From: Methyloversatilis sp. XJ19-49
GTDB taxonomy: Bacteria > Pseudomonadota > Gammaproteobacteria > Burkholderiales > Rhodocyclaceae
Direction: 5' to 3'
DNA: 64,000 bases
NCBI RefSeq assembly: GCF_024580145.1
Contig: NZ_JANINI010000017.1
Coordinates: forward strand, 1-64,000
Positions 1 through 9,577 of this stretch are shown in pieces. A program made the translations under genes and the position numbers. A model generated the notes under the pieces. It did not search any database, had not been told where the DNA came from, and worked only from the letters and a program-made list of their open reading frames with translations. The first letter of the stretch is position 1. Every line of letters begins with the position of its first letter.

Positions 1-87
1 ATCGCGATGGAAGAAGGTCTGCGCTTTGCGATTCGCGAAGGCGGTCGTACGGTGGGCGCGGGCGTGGTTGCCAAGATCATCGCTTAA
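1..87 (+). CDS. tuf: Elongation factor Tu, C-terminal end (partial)
   Basis: The window opens inside a gene in frame 1 whose last 28 codons read RFAIREGGRTVGAGVVAKII-A, the highly conserved C-terminus of the third beta-barrel domain of EF-Tu. The protein delivers aminoacyl-tRNA to the ribosome. Only the final fragment is present. Its place directly upstream of rpsJ matches the usual str-to-S10 junction (fusA-tuf-rpsJ) of betaproteobacteria. Confidence 0.95.
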   Translation: MAMEEGLRFAIREGGRTVGAGVVAKIIA

Positions 88-153
88 GCAGGTTGATGTG
101 CCCCGGCCTGCGTGAGCCGGCCGGGGTCGCTCTTTCGCTCTTTAGGAAACAAA

Positions 154-465
154 ATGGCAAGCCAGAAAATCCGTATCCGTCTCAAAGCTTTCGACTACCG
201 TTTGATCGATCAGTCGGCTCTTGAAATCGTGGATACCGCAAAGCGTACCGGTGCCGTTGTCCGTGGCCCGGTGCCGTTGCCCACGCGCATTGAGCGTTTC
301 AACATCCTGCGCTCGCCGCACGTCAACAAGACGTCGCGTGACCAGTTCGAAATTCGCACCCATGTCCGTCTGATGGACATCATCGATCCGACCGACAAGA
401 CTGTTGACGCATTGATGAAGCTCGATTTGCCGGCTGGCGTTGATGTGGAAATCAAGCTTCAGTAA
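154..465 (+). CDS. rpsJ: 30S ribosomal protein S10
   Basis: The 103-residue protein begins [16 protein letters not shown] and contains the S10 signature [21 protein letters not shown]10 belongs to the 30S head and also acts as NusE in transcription antitermination. The start at 154 is preferred over an in-frame codon at 112 because it follows a purine-rich TTTAGGAAAC site and gives the family length. It is the first gene of the S10 operon, 66 bp after tuf. Confidence 0.98.
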   Translation: MASQKIRIRLKAFDYRLIDQSALEIVDTAKRTGAVVRGPVPLPTRIERFNILRSPHVNKTSRDQFEIRTHVRLMDIIDPTDKTVDALMKLDLPAGVDVEIKLQ

Positions 466-484
466 AAAGTAGTGCAGTCTTTTT

Positions 485-528
485 CCGGCGTTCTTTTTGC
501 CGGGCAAGGGTCACCGGAGGTTCCGGTG
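485..528 (+). other. Two tandem hairpins in the rpsJ-rplC spacer
   Basis: The 113-bp spacer between rpsJ and rplC holds two perfect short inverted repeats: CCGGC (485-489) with GCCGG (499-503), and CACCGG (512-517) with CCGGTG (523-528). Neither is followed by a long T run, so simple termination is unlikely. Attenuation or mRNA processing is possible, but this is inference. Confidence 0.4.
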
Positions 529-578
529 GCAGTTGAAACGAATCTCGGTCAATCGCAACCGGGATGAGGAGAATAAAC

Positions 579-1220
579 ATGACTTTAGGCCTTGTGGGTC
601 GCAAGGTCGGCATGACGCGCATTTTCACCGATGACGGACAGACCGTTCCGGTGACAGTGGTCGATGTGTCGAACAATCGCGTCACCCAGATCAAGACAGC
701 AGAAACCGACGGCTACTCGTCGGTGCAGGTTGCTTTCGGCAAGCGTCGCGCTACTCGCGTGAACAAGGCCGCAGCAGGCCACTTCGCCAAGGCAGGTGTC
801 GAAGCAGGACAGGTGCTGCGCGAGTTCCGCGTCGACGCAGCCCAACTCGAACAGTTCAAGGCGGGTGACACCATCAGCCCGGCAGCTGTGTTTGCTGTTG
901 GTCAAAAGGTGGACGTGACGGGTACGACGATCGGCAAAGGCTATGCAGGTGCCATCAAGCGTCACCACTTTTCATCAAACCGCGCGTCGCACGGCAATTC
1001 GGTCTCGCACAACTCTGCTGGCTCGATCGGCATGGCGCAAGATCCGGGTCGCGTGTTCCCAGGCAAGCGCATGGCCGGCCATCTGGGTGACGTCAAGCGC
1101 ACCCAACAGGGCCTCGAAGTCGTGCGTATCGACGAAGCCCGTCAGTTGCTGCTCATCAAGGGCGCAGTTCCGGGTTCCAAGGGTGGTGACGTAATCGTCC
1201 TGCCCGCGGTCAAGGGCTGA
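579..1220 (+). CDS. rplC: 50S ribosomal protein L3
   Basis: The 213-residue protein begins [16 protein letters not shown] and carries the typical L3 core [17 protein letters not shown] followed by [18 protein letters not shown]3 is an early-assembly protein near the peptidyl transferase centre. The ATG at 579 follows GATGAGGAGAATAAAC; an earlier in-frame start at 564 has no such site. It lies second in the S10 operon, with rplD 10 bp downstream. Confidence 0.98.
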   Translation: MTLGLVGRKVGMTRIFTDDGQTVPVTVVDVSNNRVTQIKTAETDGYSSVQVAFGKRRATRVNKAAAGHFAKAGVEAGQVLREFRVDAAQLEQFKAGDTISPAAVFAVGQKVDVTGTTIGKGYAGAIKRHHFSSNRASHGNSVSHNSAGSIGMAQDPGRVFPGKRMAGHLGDVKRTQQGLEVVRIDEARQLLLIKGAVPGSKGGDVIVLPAVKG

Positions 1221-1230
1221 GGAGAGCGCG

Positions 1231-1854
1231 ATGGCTGAATTGAAAGTACTGAATGATGCAGGTCAGCAGTCGTCGACGGTGCAGGCACCCGACGCGCTGT
1301 TTGCCCGCGAATACAACGAAGCACTGGTACATCAGGTGGTGGTGGCGTATCAAGCCAACGCACGCCAGGGCACGCGTGCCCAGAAAGACCGTACTCTGGT
1401 TAAGCACACGACCCGCAAGCCGTGGCGCCAGAAGGGAACTGGCCGTGCGCGCGCCGGTATGTCCTCAAGCCCGCTTTGGCGTGGGGGCGGTCGCATTTTC
1501 CCGAATTCGCCTGACGAGAATTTCTCGCAGAAGGTGAATCGCAAGATGTATCGCGCAGGTATCGCCGCGATCCTCTCCCAGTTGGCACGCGAAGATCGCG
1601 TAGCCGTGGTCGAGAGCTTCAGCATCGACGCGCCCAAGACCAAGCTGCTTTCGAGCAAGCTCAAGGACATGGGGCTTGATTCGGTTCTGGTGATCACGGA
1701 CGAGCTGGATGAGAACCTGTTCCTGTCGTCGCGCAACCTGCACAACGTGCTCGTGCTCGAGGCGCATGAAGCGGACCCGGTTTCGCTCATCCGTTTCGGC
1801 AAGGTGCTGATCACGCGCAACGCGATGAGCAAATTCGAGGAGATGTGGGCATGA
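1231..1854 (+). CDS. rplD: 50S ribosomal protein L4
   Basis: The 207-residue protein shows the L4 loop signature [14 protein letters not shown] followed by [14 protein letters not shown]. This is the extended loop that lines the exit tunnel. L4 is the autogenous repressor of the S10 operon in Escherichia coli; whether it is so here cannot be read from the sequence. The start follows GAGGAGAGCG. Its stop overlaps the rplW start (ATGA), suggesting coupled translation. Confidence 0.98.
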   Translation: MAELKVLNDAGQQSSTVQAPDALFAREYNEALVHQVVVAYQANARQGTRAQKDRTLVKHTTRKPWRQKGTGRARAGMSSSPLWRGGGRIFPNSPDENFSQKVNRKMYRAGIAAILSQLAREDRVAVVESFSIDAPKTKLLSSKLKDMGLDSVLVITDELDENLFLSSRNLHNVLVLEAHEADPVSLIRFGKVLITRNAMSKFEEMWA

Positions 1855-2177
1855 GCAACTTTTCGCAGGAAAGGCTGATGCAGGTACTGCTCGCGCCGCA
1901 GATTTCCGAGAAGGCAACCTTCATCGCCGACCGCAACAATCAGGTGGTGTTCAAGGTTGCATCCGATGCGACCAAGCCGGAAATCAAGGCGGCGGTTGAA
2001 TTGCTGTTCAGCAAGGGCGACAACAAGATCGAGGTGTTGTCGGTCCAGGTTCTGAACGTCAAGGGCAAGGTAAAGCGTTTCGGCCGCAGTTTCGGCCGGC
2101 GCAGTGACTGGAAGAAGGCATTCGTGTGCATAAAGCGCGGCCAGGACATCCAGTTTGCTGAAGGAGGAGTTGTCTGA
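1851..2177 (+). CDS. rplW: 50S ribosomal protein L23
   Basis: The 108-residue protein contains [15 protein letters not shown], the N-terminal L23 signature, and ends in a basic region followed by FAEGGVV. L23 sits at the tunnel exit and docks trigger factor and SRP. The ATG at 1851 overlaps the rplD stop by four bases, and the stop overlaps the rplB ATG (TGATG). Confidence 0.97.
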   Translation: MSNFSQERLMQVLLAPQISEKATFIADRNNQVVFKVASDATKPEIKAAVELLFSKGDNKIEVLSVQVLNVKGKVKRFGRSFGRRSDWKKAFVCIKRGQDIQFAEGGVV

Positions 2178-3004
2178 TGGCACTCGTCAAAGTCAAACCG
2201 ACGTCGGCCGGCCGCCGTGCCGTCGTCAAGGTCGTCAATTCGAGCCTGTACAAGGGCCGCCCACTGGATTCGCTGACCGAAAGTCAGAGCAAGACGGCTG
2301 GTCGCAACAATCACGGACACATCACTACCCGTCACAAAGGTGGTGGTCATCGTCAGCAGTATCGTGTGATTGATTTCCGTCGCAACAAGGACGGCATCCC
2401 GGCGAAGGTTGAGCGTATCGAATACGATCCGAATCGTTCGGCGCACATCGCGCTGCTGTGTTATGCAGATGGTGAGCGTCGTTACATCATTGCGCCTAAG
2501 GGTCTTGTCGTGGGGCAGCAGTTGCTCAGCGGTTCCGAAGCACCGATCAAGTCGGGCAACACATTGCCGCTGCGCAATATCCCTGTTGGCTCTACTGTGC
2601 ATTGCATCGAAATGATGCCGGGCAAGGGCGCGCAGATTGCGCGTGCTGCAGGCACCTCGGTCCAGTTGCTCGCGCGTGAAGGCAGTTATGCCCAGTTGCG
2701 GTTGCGCTCCGGTGAAATCCGTCGCGTGCATGTGGAATGTCGCGCTACGGTTGGTGAAGTCGGCAACGAAGAGAACAACCTTCGCAAACTCGGCAAGGCC
2801 GGCGCAACCCGTTGGCGCGGTGTCCGCCCGACTGTCCGCGGTACAGCAATGAATCCGATCGACCACCCGCACGGTGGTGGTGAAGGCCGTACCGGCGAAG
2901 GCCGTGTGCCGGTCAGTCCGTGGGGGCAGCCGACCAAGGGCTACCGTACCCGCAGCAACAAGCGCACGAGCAACATGATCGTGCAGCGCCGTTACAAGCG
3001 ATAA
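2177..3004 (+). CDS. rplB: 50S ribosomal protein L2
   Basis: The 275-residue protein has the L2 hallmarks [19 protein letters not shown] near residue 50 and a C-terminal [16 protein letters not shown] containing the conserved histidine loop close to the peptidyl transferase centre. Length equals the bacterial norm. It is coupled to rplW through a TGATG overlap and followed by rpsS after 10 bp. Confidence 0.98.
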   Translation: MALVKVKPTSAGRRAVVKVVNSSLYKGRPLDSLTESQSKTAGRNNHGHITTRHKGGGHRQQYRVIDFRRNKDGIPAKVERIEYDPNRSAHIALLCYADGERRYIIAPKGLVVGQQLLSGSEAPIKSGNTLPLRNIPVGSTVHCIEMMPGKGAQIARAAGTSVQLLAREGSYAQLRLRSGEIRRVHVECRATVGEVGNEENNLRKLGKAGATRWRGVRPTVRGTAMNPIDHPHGGGEGRTGEGRVPVSPWGQPTKGYRTRSNKRTSNMIVQRRYKR

Positions 3005-3014
3005 GAGGTAGGCA

Positions 3015-3290
3015 ATGGCACGTTCAATCAAGAAGGGCCCGTTCGTCGATGCCCACCTGCTGGCCAAGGTGGATACGGCACGCTCCTCCAACGACAAGCG
3101 CCCGATCAAGACCTGGTCGCGTCGTTCGACGGTGCTGCCCGATTTCATCGGTCTGACCATCGCGGTACACAACGGTCGTCAGCACATTCCGGTCTATGTT
3201 TCGGAAAACATGGTCGGTCACAAGCTCGGCGAGTTCGCGCTGACCCGGACGTTCAAGGGTCACACCGCCGGCAAGAAAGCCAAGAAGTAA
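3015..3290 (+). CDS. rpsS: 30S ribosomal protein S19
   Basis: The 91-residue protein begins [16 protein letters not shown] and contains [19 protein letters not shown] and [12 protein letters not shown], all diagnostic for S19, a 30S head protein that forms an intersubunit bridge. The start follows AAGAGGTAGGCA. Family length is normal and the gene order is the standard S10 order. Confidence 0.98.
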   Translation: MARSIKKGPFVDAHLLAKVDTARSSNDKRPIKTWSRRSTVLPDFIGLTIAVHNGRQHIPVYVSENMVGHKLGEFALTRTFKGHTAGKKAKK

Positions 3291-3302
3291 GGAGCGATGA
3301 CT

Positions 3303-3632
3303 ATGGAAACCCGTGCAAATCTTCGCGGCGTGCGCCTGTCGGCGCAGAAAGGTCGGCTGGTTGCCGATCTCGTCCGCGGCAAACCGGTTGGTCAGGCTCT
3401 TAACATTCTGGCGTTCAGCCCGAAAAAGGGCGCCAAGATCATCAAGAAGGTCGTTGAGTCCGCAATCGCCAACGCTGAGCATAACGATGGCGCTGACATC
3501 GACAGCCTTAAAGTGAAGACCATCTACGTGGAAAAGGGCGCGGTGCTGAAGCGTTTCACCGCTCGTGCAAAGGGTCGCGGCAATCAGATCGTGAAGCAGA
3601 CCTGCCACGTGTTCGTCACGGTTGGAGACTGA
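3303..3632 (+). CDS. rplV: 50S ribosomal protein L22
   Basis: The protein is 109 residues when started at the METRAN methionine, and contains the L22 tunnel-loop region with [19 protein letters not shown]. Two ATGs are available: 3297 lies only 2 bases after the AAGGAG site, while 3303 lies 8 bases after it and matches the usual family N-terminus, so 3303 is preferred. Confidence 0.96.
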   Translation: METRANLRGVRLSAQKGRLVADLVRGKPVGQALNILAFSPKKGAKIIKKVVESAIANAEHNDGADIDSLKVKTIYVEKGAVLKRFTARAKGRGNQIVKQTCHVFVTVGD

Positions 3633-3637
3633 AGGTT

Positions 3638-4495
3638 ATGGGACAGAAGATTCATCCGACCGGCTTCCGTTTGGCGGTCACGCACAACTGGACGTCACGC
3701 TGGTTCGCTTCGAGCAAAGACTTCAGCCGCATGCTGAATCAGGACCTCGAAGTTCGCGCGTTCCTCAAGAAGAAGCTCGCGCACGCTTCGGTGGGCCGCG
3801 TCATCATTGAGCGTCCGGCAAAGAACGCCCGCATCACCGTCTTTTCGGCTCGCCCTGGGGTCGTGATTGGGAAGAAAGGTGAAGAGATCGAACTGATCAA
3901 GGCACAGCTCGCCAAGATGATGGGGGTGCCGGTACATGTGAACATCGAGGAGATCCGCAAGCCGGAAATTGATGCTCAACTGATCGCGGACTCAATCGCC
4001 CAGCAGCTCGAAAAGCGGATCATGTTCCGTCGCGCAATGAAGCGTGCGATGCAGAATGCGATGCGTCTCGGAGCCCAAGGCATCAAGATTATGTCGTCGG
4101 GTCGCCTGAACGGCATCGAGATCGCTCGTCGAGAGTGGTACCGCGAAGGTCGCGTGCCTCTGCACACCCTGCGCGCTGACATCGATTACGGTACGTCGGA
4201 AGCCAAGACGACCTACGGTGTCATCGGTATCAAGGTCTGGGTCTTCAAGGGCGAGATGCTCGCCCGTGGCGAAGCCCCGGCGGTTACCGAGGAGAACGAC
4301 AATGCACGCCGTCCGCGTCGTGATGGTCGCCGTCCGGAAGGCGATAACCGCCCGCCGGCAGGCCGTCGCCCGGCACGCGATGCCAAGCCCGAAGGTGCTG
4401 CCGCGCCGGCAGATGCCGACGTGAAGGGCACTTCGAAACGAGTCAGAAAGTCAGGAGCTAATAATGCTGCAGCCGGCGAGAAGGAAGTATCGTAA
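3638..4495 (+). CDS. rpsC: 30S ribosomal protein S3 with long charged C-terminal tail
   Basis: The 285-residue protein begins [12 protein letters not shown], contains the KH-domain motif [11 protein letters not shown] and the C-terminal S3 domain ending near [15 protein letters not shown] (about residue 208). S3 lies at the mRNA entry tunnel. The E. coli protein has 233 residues; here roughly 75 residues follow the conserved core, rich in Arg, Pro, Ala and Asp, and look disordered. The last 32 bases overlap rplP. Confidence 0.97.
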   Translation: MGQKIHPTGFRLAVTHNWTSRWFASSKDFSRMLNQDLEVRAFLKKKLAHASVGRVIIERPAKNARITVFSARPGVVIGKKGEEIELIKAQLAKMMGVPVHVNIEEIRKPEIDAQLIADSIAQQLEKRIMFRRAMKRAMQNAMRLGAQGIKIMSSGRLNGIEIARREWYREGRVPLHTLRADIDYGTSEAKTTYGVIGIKVWVFKGEMLARGEAPAVTEENDNARRPRRDGRRPEGDNRPPAGRRPARDAKPEGAAAPADADVKGTSKRVRKSGANNAAAGEKEVS

Positions 4496-4877
4496 GGAGC
4501 AAAAGGGCCGCAACAAGGGCCTCGCCACCCGCGGCACGAAGGTTTCGTTCGGCGAGTATGGTCTCAAGGCAACTGCGCGCGGCCGTCTGACGGCTCGCCA
4601 GATCGAGGCGGCACGTCGCGCGATGACCCGCCACATCAAGCGGGGTGGTCGCATCTGGATCCGGATTTTCCCGGACAAGCCGATCTCGCAGAAGCCCGCC
4701 GAGGTTCGCATGGGTAACGGCAAGGGCAACCCGGAGTATTGGGTGGCCGAAATCCAGCCGGGCAAAGTGCTTTACGAGATGGATGGCGTCGACGAAGCCT
4801 TGGCGCGCGAGGCGTTCCGCCTCGCTGCGGCCAAGCTTCCGCTTGAAACCACCTTTGTCATACGACAACTGGGGTAA
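4464..4877 (+). CDS. rplP: 50S ribosomal protein L16
   Basis: The 137-residue protein begins [17 protein letters not shown], the standard L16 N-terminus, and contains [21 protein letters not shown]16 organises the tRNA sites of the 50S subunit. Its start lies within the end of rpsC, a 32-bp overlap in another frame, caused by the long S3 tail. rpmC follows after 3 bp. Confidence 0.97.
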   Translation: MLQPARRKYRKEQKGRNKGLATRGTKVSFGEYGLKATARGRLTARQIEAARRAMTRHIKRGGRIWIRIFPDKPISQKPAEVRMGNGKGNPEYWVAEIQPGKVLYEMDGVDEALAREAFRLAAAKLPLETTFVIRQLG

Positions 4878-4880
4878 GTG

Positions 4881-5075
4881 ATGAAAGCAAAGGATCTGCG
4901 GGTCAAAGACACCGCCGAATTGAATACGGAGCTGATCGAGCTTCTGAAGGCGCAGTTTTCCATGCGCATGCAGAAGGCCACCCAGCAGTTGACCAATACC
5001 AACCAGCTGAAGAACGTTCGCCGCGATATCGCTCGCGTGCGTACGCTGCTGCAGGAAAAGGCGAACGCGAAATGA
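4881..5075 (+). CDS. rpmC: 50S ribosomal protein L29
   Basis: A 64-residue all-helical protein beginning [18 protein letters not shown] and containing [20 protein letters not shown], typical of L29 at the tunnel exit. A GTG at 4878 is in frame immediately before, but the ATG at 4881 gives the family N-terminus. The stop overlaps the rpsQ start by four bases (ATGA). Confidence 0.96.
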   Translation: MKAKDLRVKDTAELNTELIELLKAQFSMRMQKATQQLTNTNQLKNVRRDIARVRTLLQEKANAK

Positions 5076-5341
5076 GCGAGACCAATCAAAAGGTCAATCG
5101 CACGCTGGTCGGGCGTGTGGTCAGTGACAAAATGGAAAAGACCGTGACGGTCCTGGTCGAGCGCCGCGTCAAGCATCCGCTCTATGGCAAGGTCATCATG
5201 CGTTCGAAGAAGTATCACGCGCATGTCGAAGGCCTCGAGGCGCACGAGGGCGATCTGGTTCAGATCGTCGAGTGTCGTCCGATCAGCCGGACCAAGGCGT
5301 GGAAGGTGACACAGGTTATGGAAGTGGCACGAATCATCTGA
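5072..5341 (+). CDS. rpsQ: 30S ribosomal protein S17
   Basis: The 89-residue protein contains the S17 signature [19 protein letters not shown] followed by KKYHAHVE. S17 binds 16S rRNA early in 30S assembly. It is the last gene of the S10 operon; a 149-bp spacer with a strong hairpin separates it from rplN. Confidence 0.97.
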   Translation: MSETNQKVNRTLVGRVVSDKMEKTVTVLVERRVKHPLYGKVIMRSKKYHAHVEGLEAHEGDLVQIVECRPISRTKAWKVTQVMEVARII

Positions 5342-5348
5342 TTGGGCA

Positions 5349-5375
5349 CGGGAGGGGCTTGCTCGCCTCCTCCCG
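5349..5375 (+). other. Strong hairpin in the S10-spc spacer
   Basis: CGGGAGGGGC (5349-5358) pairs with GCCTCCTCCCG (5365-5375) around a 6-base loop, with one bulged A. No clear T run follows, so it is either a weak terminator or an mRNA-processing hairpin. The rest of the spacer (5376-5490) presumably carries the start of spc expression, but I see no convincing consensus promoter. Confidence 0.45.
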
Positions 5376-5490
5376 GCATGCTATTGTTGCGTGCTGTGCT
5401 TTATCGAGCCTTGAATCTGTTGGGCTCGTCCTAAACCCTGACGGGTCCAAGACTGACCGCTCTTTGAGCGGGATAAGTTGGAGAAATTAA

Positions 5491-5859
5491 ATGATCCAGA
5501 TGCAATCCATCCTGAACGTGGCCGACAACACGGGCGCGCGGTCGGTGATGTGTATCAAGGTGCTTGGGGGTTCCAAGCGCCGCTATGCGGGCATTGGCGA
5601 CGTGATCAAGGTCACGATCAAGGACGCAGCCCCCCGTGGTCGCGTAAAAAAGGGCGAAGTCTACAACGCTGTCGTCGTGCGCACCGCCAAGGGTGTCCGT
5701 CGCCCGGACGGTTCGCTTGTCAAGTTCGACAACAATGCTGCTGTGTTGTTGAACAACAAGCTTGAGCCGATCGGCACGCGCATTTTTGGGCCCGTCACGC
5801 GCGAGTTGCGTGGCGAGCGGTTCATGAAGATCGTGTCGCTGGCGCCAGAAGTCCTCTGA
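5491..5859 (+). CDS. rplN: 50S ribosomal protein L14
   Basis: The 122-residue protein begins [19 protein letters not shown] and contains [21 protein letters not shown]-type L14 sequence, ending [13 protein letters not shown]14 forms intersubunit bridges and is the binding site of silencing factor RsfS. It is the first gene of the spc operon, with its usual 122-residue length. Confidence 0.98.
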   Translation: MIQMQSILNVADNTGARSVMCIKVLGGSKRRYAGIGDVIKVTIKDAAPRGRVKKGEVYNAVVVRTAKGVRRPDGSLVKFDNNAAVLLNNKLEPIGTRIFGPVTRELRGERFMKIVSLAPEVL

Positions 5860-5878
5860 GGCCCGCGGGAGAATATTG

Positions 5879-6196
5879 ATGGAAAAGATTCGCAAGGGCG
5901 ACGAAGTTGTTGTGCTGGCCGGCAAGGATCGCGGACGTCGCGGAACCGTATTGCGCCGCGTTGATGAGCGTGCGGTGCTGGTCGAAGGCATCAACCGCGT
6001 CAAGAAGCATCAGCGTCCGAACCCGATGAAAGGCCAGCAGGGTGGCATCGTCGAGAAGGAAATGCCGATCGACATTTCCAACGTGGCGCTGTTCAACCCA
6101 GCCACCAGCAAGGGTGATCGGGTTGGTATCAAAACTCTTGAAGATGGTACGAAAGTGCGCTTCTTCAAGTCGAACGGCGAGTTGGTGAAGGCCTGA
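5879..6196 (+). CDS. rplX: 50S ribosomal protein L24
   Basis: A 105-residue KOW-domain protein starting [19 protein letters not shown], with [12 protein letters not shown] in the middle; this is L24, an initiator of 50S assembly. ATG at 5879 follows GGGAGAATATTG; a TTG directly upstream (5876) is ignored. Confidence 0.97.
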   Translation: MEKIRKGDEVVVLAGKDRGRRGTVLRRVDERAVLVEGINRVKKHQRPNPMKGQQGGIVEKEMPIDISNVALFNPATSKGDRVGIKTLEDGTKVRFFKSNGELVKA

Positions 6197-6233
6197 AGGC
6201 CTCTCCTCCGGCAGTCTGGGATAAGGAATGACG

Positions 6234-6773
6234 ATGGCGCGCTTGCAGCAGTATTACAAAGAAGCCGTGGTGAGTGAGTTGACGACCCGCTTCGGCTACA
6301 AATCGGTGATGGAAGTGCCGCGCATCACCAAGATCACGCTCAATATGGGCGTCGGTGAGGCGATTGGTGACAAGAAGGTGCTTGAGCACGCTGTGGGCGA
6401 TATGGTGAAGATAGCCGGACAAAAGCCGGTCATCACCAAAGCCCGCAAGGCGATCGCTGGTTTCAAGATTCGCCAGGGCTACCCGATCGGTTGCATGGTG
6501 ACGCTGCGCGGTCCGCGCATGTTCGAGTTTCTTGACCGACTGATAACTGTGGCAATGCCGCGTGTTCGCGACTTCCGTGGTGTGTCCGGCAAGGGTTTTG
6601 ATGGCCGCGGCAACTACAACGTGGGCGTCAAGGAACAGATCATTTTTCCCGAAATCGAGTACGACAAGATCGACGTGCTCCGCGGGATGAATATCAGCAT
6701 TACGACCACCGCCAAGACCGACGAAGAAGCCAAGGCTCTTCTCGCTGCATTCAAATTCCCGTTCAAGAATTGA
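6234..6773 (+). CDS. rplE: 50S ribosomal protein L5
   Basis: The 179-residue protein starts [13 protein letters not shown] and contains [16 protein letters not shown] and [17 protein letters not shown], diagnostic for L5, which contacts 5S rRNA and the P-site tRNA. The ATG at 6234 is chosen over 6228 because the AAGGA site ends right at 6227, leaving 6 bases to 6234, and the length then equals E. coli L5. Confidence 0.97.
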   Translation: MARLQQYYKEAVVSELTTRFGYKSVMEVPRITKITLNMGVGEAIGDKKVLEHAVGDMVKIAGQKPVITKARKAIAGFKIRQGYPIGCMVTLRGPRMFEFLDRLITVAMPRVRDFRGVSGKGFDGRGNYNVGVKEQIIFPEIEYDKIDVLRGMNISITTTAKTDEEAKALLAAFKFPFKN

Positions 6774-6780
6774 GGTTGCC

Positions 6781-7086
6781 ATGGCCAAGTTGTCATTGAT
6801 TAACCGCGAGAAAAAGCGTGAAAAGCTGGTCGCCAAGTTTGCCGCCAAGCGCGCTGCTCTCGAAGCAACCATTGCCGACATGTCGGCGAGCGATTCGGAT
6901 CATGCATCCGCGCGCCTCAAGCTGCAGGCGCTGCCGCGCAACGCGAATCCGACCCGTCTGCGCAACCGTTGCGAACAGACCGGTCGTCCGCGCGGGGTGT
7001 TTCGCAAGTTTGGTCTGTGTCGCATGAAGTTGCGTGAAGCGGCCTTCCGGGGTGAAGTGCCCGGGATGGTCAAGGCTAGTTGGTAA
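6781..7086 (+). CDS. rpsN: 30S ribosomal protein S14 (zinc-independent type)
   Basis: The 101-residue protein contains [20 protein letters not shown] and the C-terminal VPGMVKASW of S14. It is the long form without paired CxxC zinc ligands, as usual in proteobacteria. It lies 7 bp after rplE in the conserved spc order. Confidence 0.97.
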   Translation: MAKLSLINREKKREKLVAKFAAKRAALEATIADMSASDSDHASARLKLQALPRNANPTRLRNRCEQTGRPRGVFRKFGLCRMKLREAAFRGEVPGMVKASW

Positions 7087-7098
7087 CAGGGGTACAAG

Positions 7099-7494
7099 AT
7101 GAGCATGAGTGATCCGATTGCGGACATGCTGACCCGCATCCGCAATGCACAAATGGCGCAGAAAGGCTCTGTTGTCATGCCTTCCTCGAAGATCAAGGTT
7201 GCGATCGCCGGGGTGCTGCAGTCCGAAGGCTACATTGAAGGTTTTTCCGTCCGTGCAAACGGTCAGAAGGCCGATCTTGAGTTGGTGCTCAAATATTACT
7301 CGGGGCGTCCGGTCATCGAACGCATCGAAAGAATAAGCCGCCCCGGTCTCCGCGTGTATCGCGGCTCCGATGATCTTCCGCGTGTCATGAATGGTCTTGG
7401 TGTGGCCATCGTTTCGACGCCGCGCGGTGTCATGACCGATCGCAAGGCACGCGCCGAGAAGGTCGGTGGCGAAGTGCTCTGCATCGTGGCTTGA
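7099..7494 (+). CDS. rpsH: 30S ribosomal protein S8
   Basis: The 131-residue protein begins [18 protein letters not shown] and ends with [19 protein letters not shown], both conserved S8 elements. S8 binds helix 21 of 16S rRNA; in E. coli it also represses the spc operon by binding its mRNA. Normal length and position. Confidence 0.98.
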   Translation: MSMSDPIADMLTRIRNAQMAQKGSVVMPSSKIKVAIAGVLQSEGYIEGFSVRANGQKADLELVLKYYSGRPVIERIERISRPGLRVYRGSDDLPRVMNGLGVAIVSTPRGVMTDRKARAEKVGGEVLCIVA

Positions 7495-7504
7495 GGAAAC
7501 TGAC

Positions 7505-8038
7505 ATGTCACGTATAGCGAAAAACCCGGTTGTCGTTCCTAAAGGTGTCACTGTTGCGCTGAATAACGGTGAGCTTTTGGTTAAGGGCCCGCTTGGGGAA
7601 ATCAGTCGAGTCATCAATCCGGCGGTCGCGGTGTCCGTCGATGCTGCCGAAGTCCGCTTCGCTCAGATTGAAGGCAGGGAAAACACAAAGGCACTGTCCG
7701 GCACCATGCGCGCACTCGTTGCAAACATGGTTCAGGGCGTGACGCAGGGCTTCGAGCGCAAGCTCATGCTGGTCGGTGTCGGCTACAAGGCACAGGCTCA
7801 AGGCGACAAACTCAATTTGTCGCTTGGCTTCTCGCACCCCGTTGTGCATGAGATGCCTGCCGGTATCAAGGTAGAGACGCCTGTCCAGACGGAAATACGC
7901 ATCAAGGGTATCGACAAGCAGCTGGTGGGTCAGGTTGCTGCCGAAATCAGGGCTTACCGCCAACCGGAGCCTTACAAGGGCAAGGGTGTCCGTTATTCGG
8001 ATGAGGTGGTGGTAATCAAAGAGACGAAGAAGAAGTAG
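7505..8038 (+). CDS. rplF: 50S ribosomal protein L6
   Basis: The 177-residue protein starts [15 protein letters not shown] and carries the second L6 domain with [18 protein letters not shown], the conserved L6 signature close to the C-terminus. The ATG at 7505 follows GAGGAAACTGAC. An earlier in-frame start at 7466 would lie inside rpsH and is rejected. Confidence 0.97.
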   Translation: MSRIAKNPVVVPKGVTVALNNGELLVKGPLGEISRVINPAVAVSVDAAEVRFAQIEGRENTKALSGTMRALVANMVQGVTQGFERKLMLVGVGYKAQAQGDKLNLSLGFSHPVVHEMPAGIKVETPVQTEIRIKGIDKQLVGQVAAEIRAYRQPEPYKGKGVRYSDEVVVIKETKKK

Positions 8039-8049
8039 GGGTGACGAAC

Positions 8050-8403
8050 ATGGACAAGAATCAATCCCGTTTGCGTCGTTCCCGCCAGACTCGCGCACGG
8101 ATCGCGCAACTGAAGGCAGTTCGACTGTCGGTTCATCGCAGCAACAGCCACATTTACGCCCAAGTTTATTCGGGCTGCGGTACTCGCGTCATTGCAGCTG
8201 CATCGACTGTGGAAGAGTCGGTGCGCAAAGAGTTGAGCAGTGGCGGAAACGTACAGGCAGCAACGCTGGTGGGAAAGCTCATCGCCGAGCGCGCACGCGC
8301 CCAAGGTGTCGAGCAGGTTGCCTTCGACCGTGGTGGATTCAAGTATCACGGCCGTATCAAGGCGCTCGCTGAGGCCGCCCGCGAAGGCGGTCTTAAGTTC
8401 TAA
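8050..8403 (+). CDS. rplR: 50S ribosomal protein L18
   Basis: The 117-residue protein has a basic N-terminus followed by [15 protein letters not shown] and ends with [19 protein letters not shown], typical of L18, a 5S rRNA-binding protein. A GTG at 8041 is in frame, but the ATG at 8050 gives the standard length and follows GGGGTGAC. Confidence 0.97.
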   Translation: MDKNQSRLRRSRQTRARIAQLKAVRLSVHRSNSHIYAQVYSGCGTRVIAAASTVEESVRKELSSGGNVQAATLVGKLIAERARAQGVEQVAFDRGGFKYHGRIKALAEAAREGGLKF

Positions 8404-8423
8404 CTGTTCAGGCAACTAAAGCG

Positions 8424-8948
8424 ATGGCTAAACCACAACGCAAGCAACACCAGGCCCAGGAAGAACGCGATGATGGCCTGCGTGAAAAAATGGTATCGAT
8501 CAACCGTGTCACGAAGGTGGTGAAGGGGGGTCGTATTCTCGGTTTCGCAGCTCTGACCGTCGTGGGCGACGGGGATGGCGGCATTGGCATGGGCAAAGGC
8601 AAGGCGCGTGAAGTGCCTGTTGCCGTCCAGAAGGCGATGGAAGAGGCGCGACGCAAGATGTCGCGCGTCAGTCTTCGCAATGGAAGTTTCCATCATCAGA
8701 TCATTGGGCACCACGGTGCTTCTACGGTACTGATTCAACCTGCTGCGCCCGGCACGGGCATCATCGCAGGCGGTCCGATGCGCGCCGTGTTTGAAGTCAT
8801 GGGCGTTACGGACGTGGTGGCGAAGTCGCTTGGTTCGTCCAATCCTTACAATCTTGTGCGTGCGACGCTGAATGGTCTTTCGCGCATGAGCACTCCGTCC
8901 GACATTGCTGCCAAGCGCGGCAAGACCGTTGCGGAAATTCTCGGCTGA
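8424..8948 (+). CDS. rpsE: 30S ribosomal protein S5
   Basis: The 174-residue protein contains [17 protein letters not shown] and [18 protein letters not shown], the S5 N-terminal signature, and ends [10 protein letters not shown]5 contributes to mRNA unwinding and translational accuracy. Normal length and order. Confidence 0.98.
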   Translation: MAKPQRKQHQAQEERDDGLREKMVSINRVTKVVKGGRILGFAALTVVGDGDGGIGMGKGKAREVPVAVQKAMEEARRKMSRVSLRNGSFHHQIIGHHGASTVLIQPAAPGTGIIAGGPMRAVFEVMGVTDVVAKSLGSSNPYNLVRATLNGLSRMSTPSDIAAKRGKTVAEILG

Positions 8949-8956
8949 GGTCGCAC

Positions 8957-9139
8957 ATGGCTGAAAAAACTCTGAAGGTTACGCTGATCAAGAGCCTGAT
9001 CGGTCGCAAGCAGGATCACCGCGCAACGGTCCGCGGATTGGGCCTGCGTCGTATCAACCATACCGTCGTCCTTGAAGATACGCCTGCGGTTCGCGGCATG
9101 ATCAACAAGGTGGTCTATCTGCTGAAGCTCGAGGCGTAA
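8957..9139 (+). CDS. rpmD: 50S ribosomal protein L30
   Basis: A 60-residue protein with the L30 pattern [20 protein letters not shown] followed by [10 protein letters not shown]. Its stop codon directly abuts the rplO start, so the two are probably translationally coupled. Confidence 0.96.
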   Translation: MAEKTLKVTLIKSLIGRKQDHRATVRGLGLRRINHTVVLEDTPAVRGMINKVVYLLKLEA

Positions 9140-9574
9140 ATGGAACTGAACGATATCAAGCCCGCTGAGGGCTCCAAGCACGCCCGTCGCCGTGTTGGTC
9201 GCGGCATCGGCAGCGGTTTGGGCAAGACGTGTGGACGTGGTCACAAGGGCCAGAAGTCGCGCTCTGGCGGTTGGAAAAGCGTTGGTTTTGAAGGCGGTCA
9301 AATGCCTCTCCAGCGCCGTCTCCCGAAGCGTGGGTTCAAGTCGCTTACGCGGGCACGTAATGCTGAGGTGAACTTGTCTTCGCTGTCGCGCCTGCCGGTC
9401 GAAGAGATCGATCTGCTCGTACTGAAGCAATTCAATCTCGTGCCGCGTGATGCGCTGGCTGCAAAGGTTGTTCTGTCTGGCGAGATCACTCGGAAGGTTG
9501 CGCTGCGCGGAATTGGTGCGACGAAGGGCGCGCGGGCTGCTATTGAAGCGGCTGGCGGCCAGGTCGGGGAGTAA
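9140..9574 (+). CDS. rplO: 50S ribosomal protein L15
   Basis: The 144-residue protein begins [18 protein letters not shown] and has the glycine/arginine-rich L15 N-terminus [21 protein letters not shown]15 is a late-assembly 50S protein. It begins at the base after the rpmD stop; secY follows after 3 bp. Confidence 0.98.
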   Translation: MELNDIKPAEGSKHARRRVGRGIGSGLGKTCGRGHKGQKSRSGGWKSVGFEGGQMPLQRRLPKRGFKSLTRARNAEVNLSSLSRLPVEEIDLLVLKQFNLVPRDALAAKVVLSGEITRKVALRGIGATKGARAAIEAAGGQVGE

Positions 9575-9577
9575 GTT

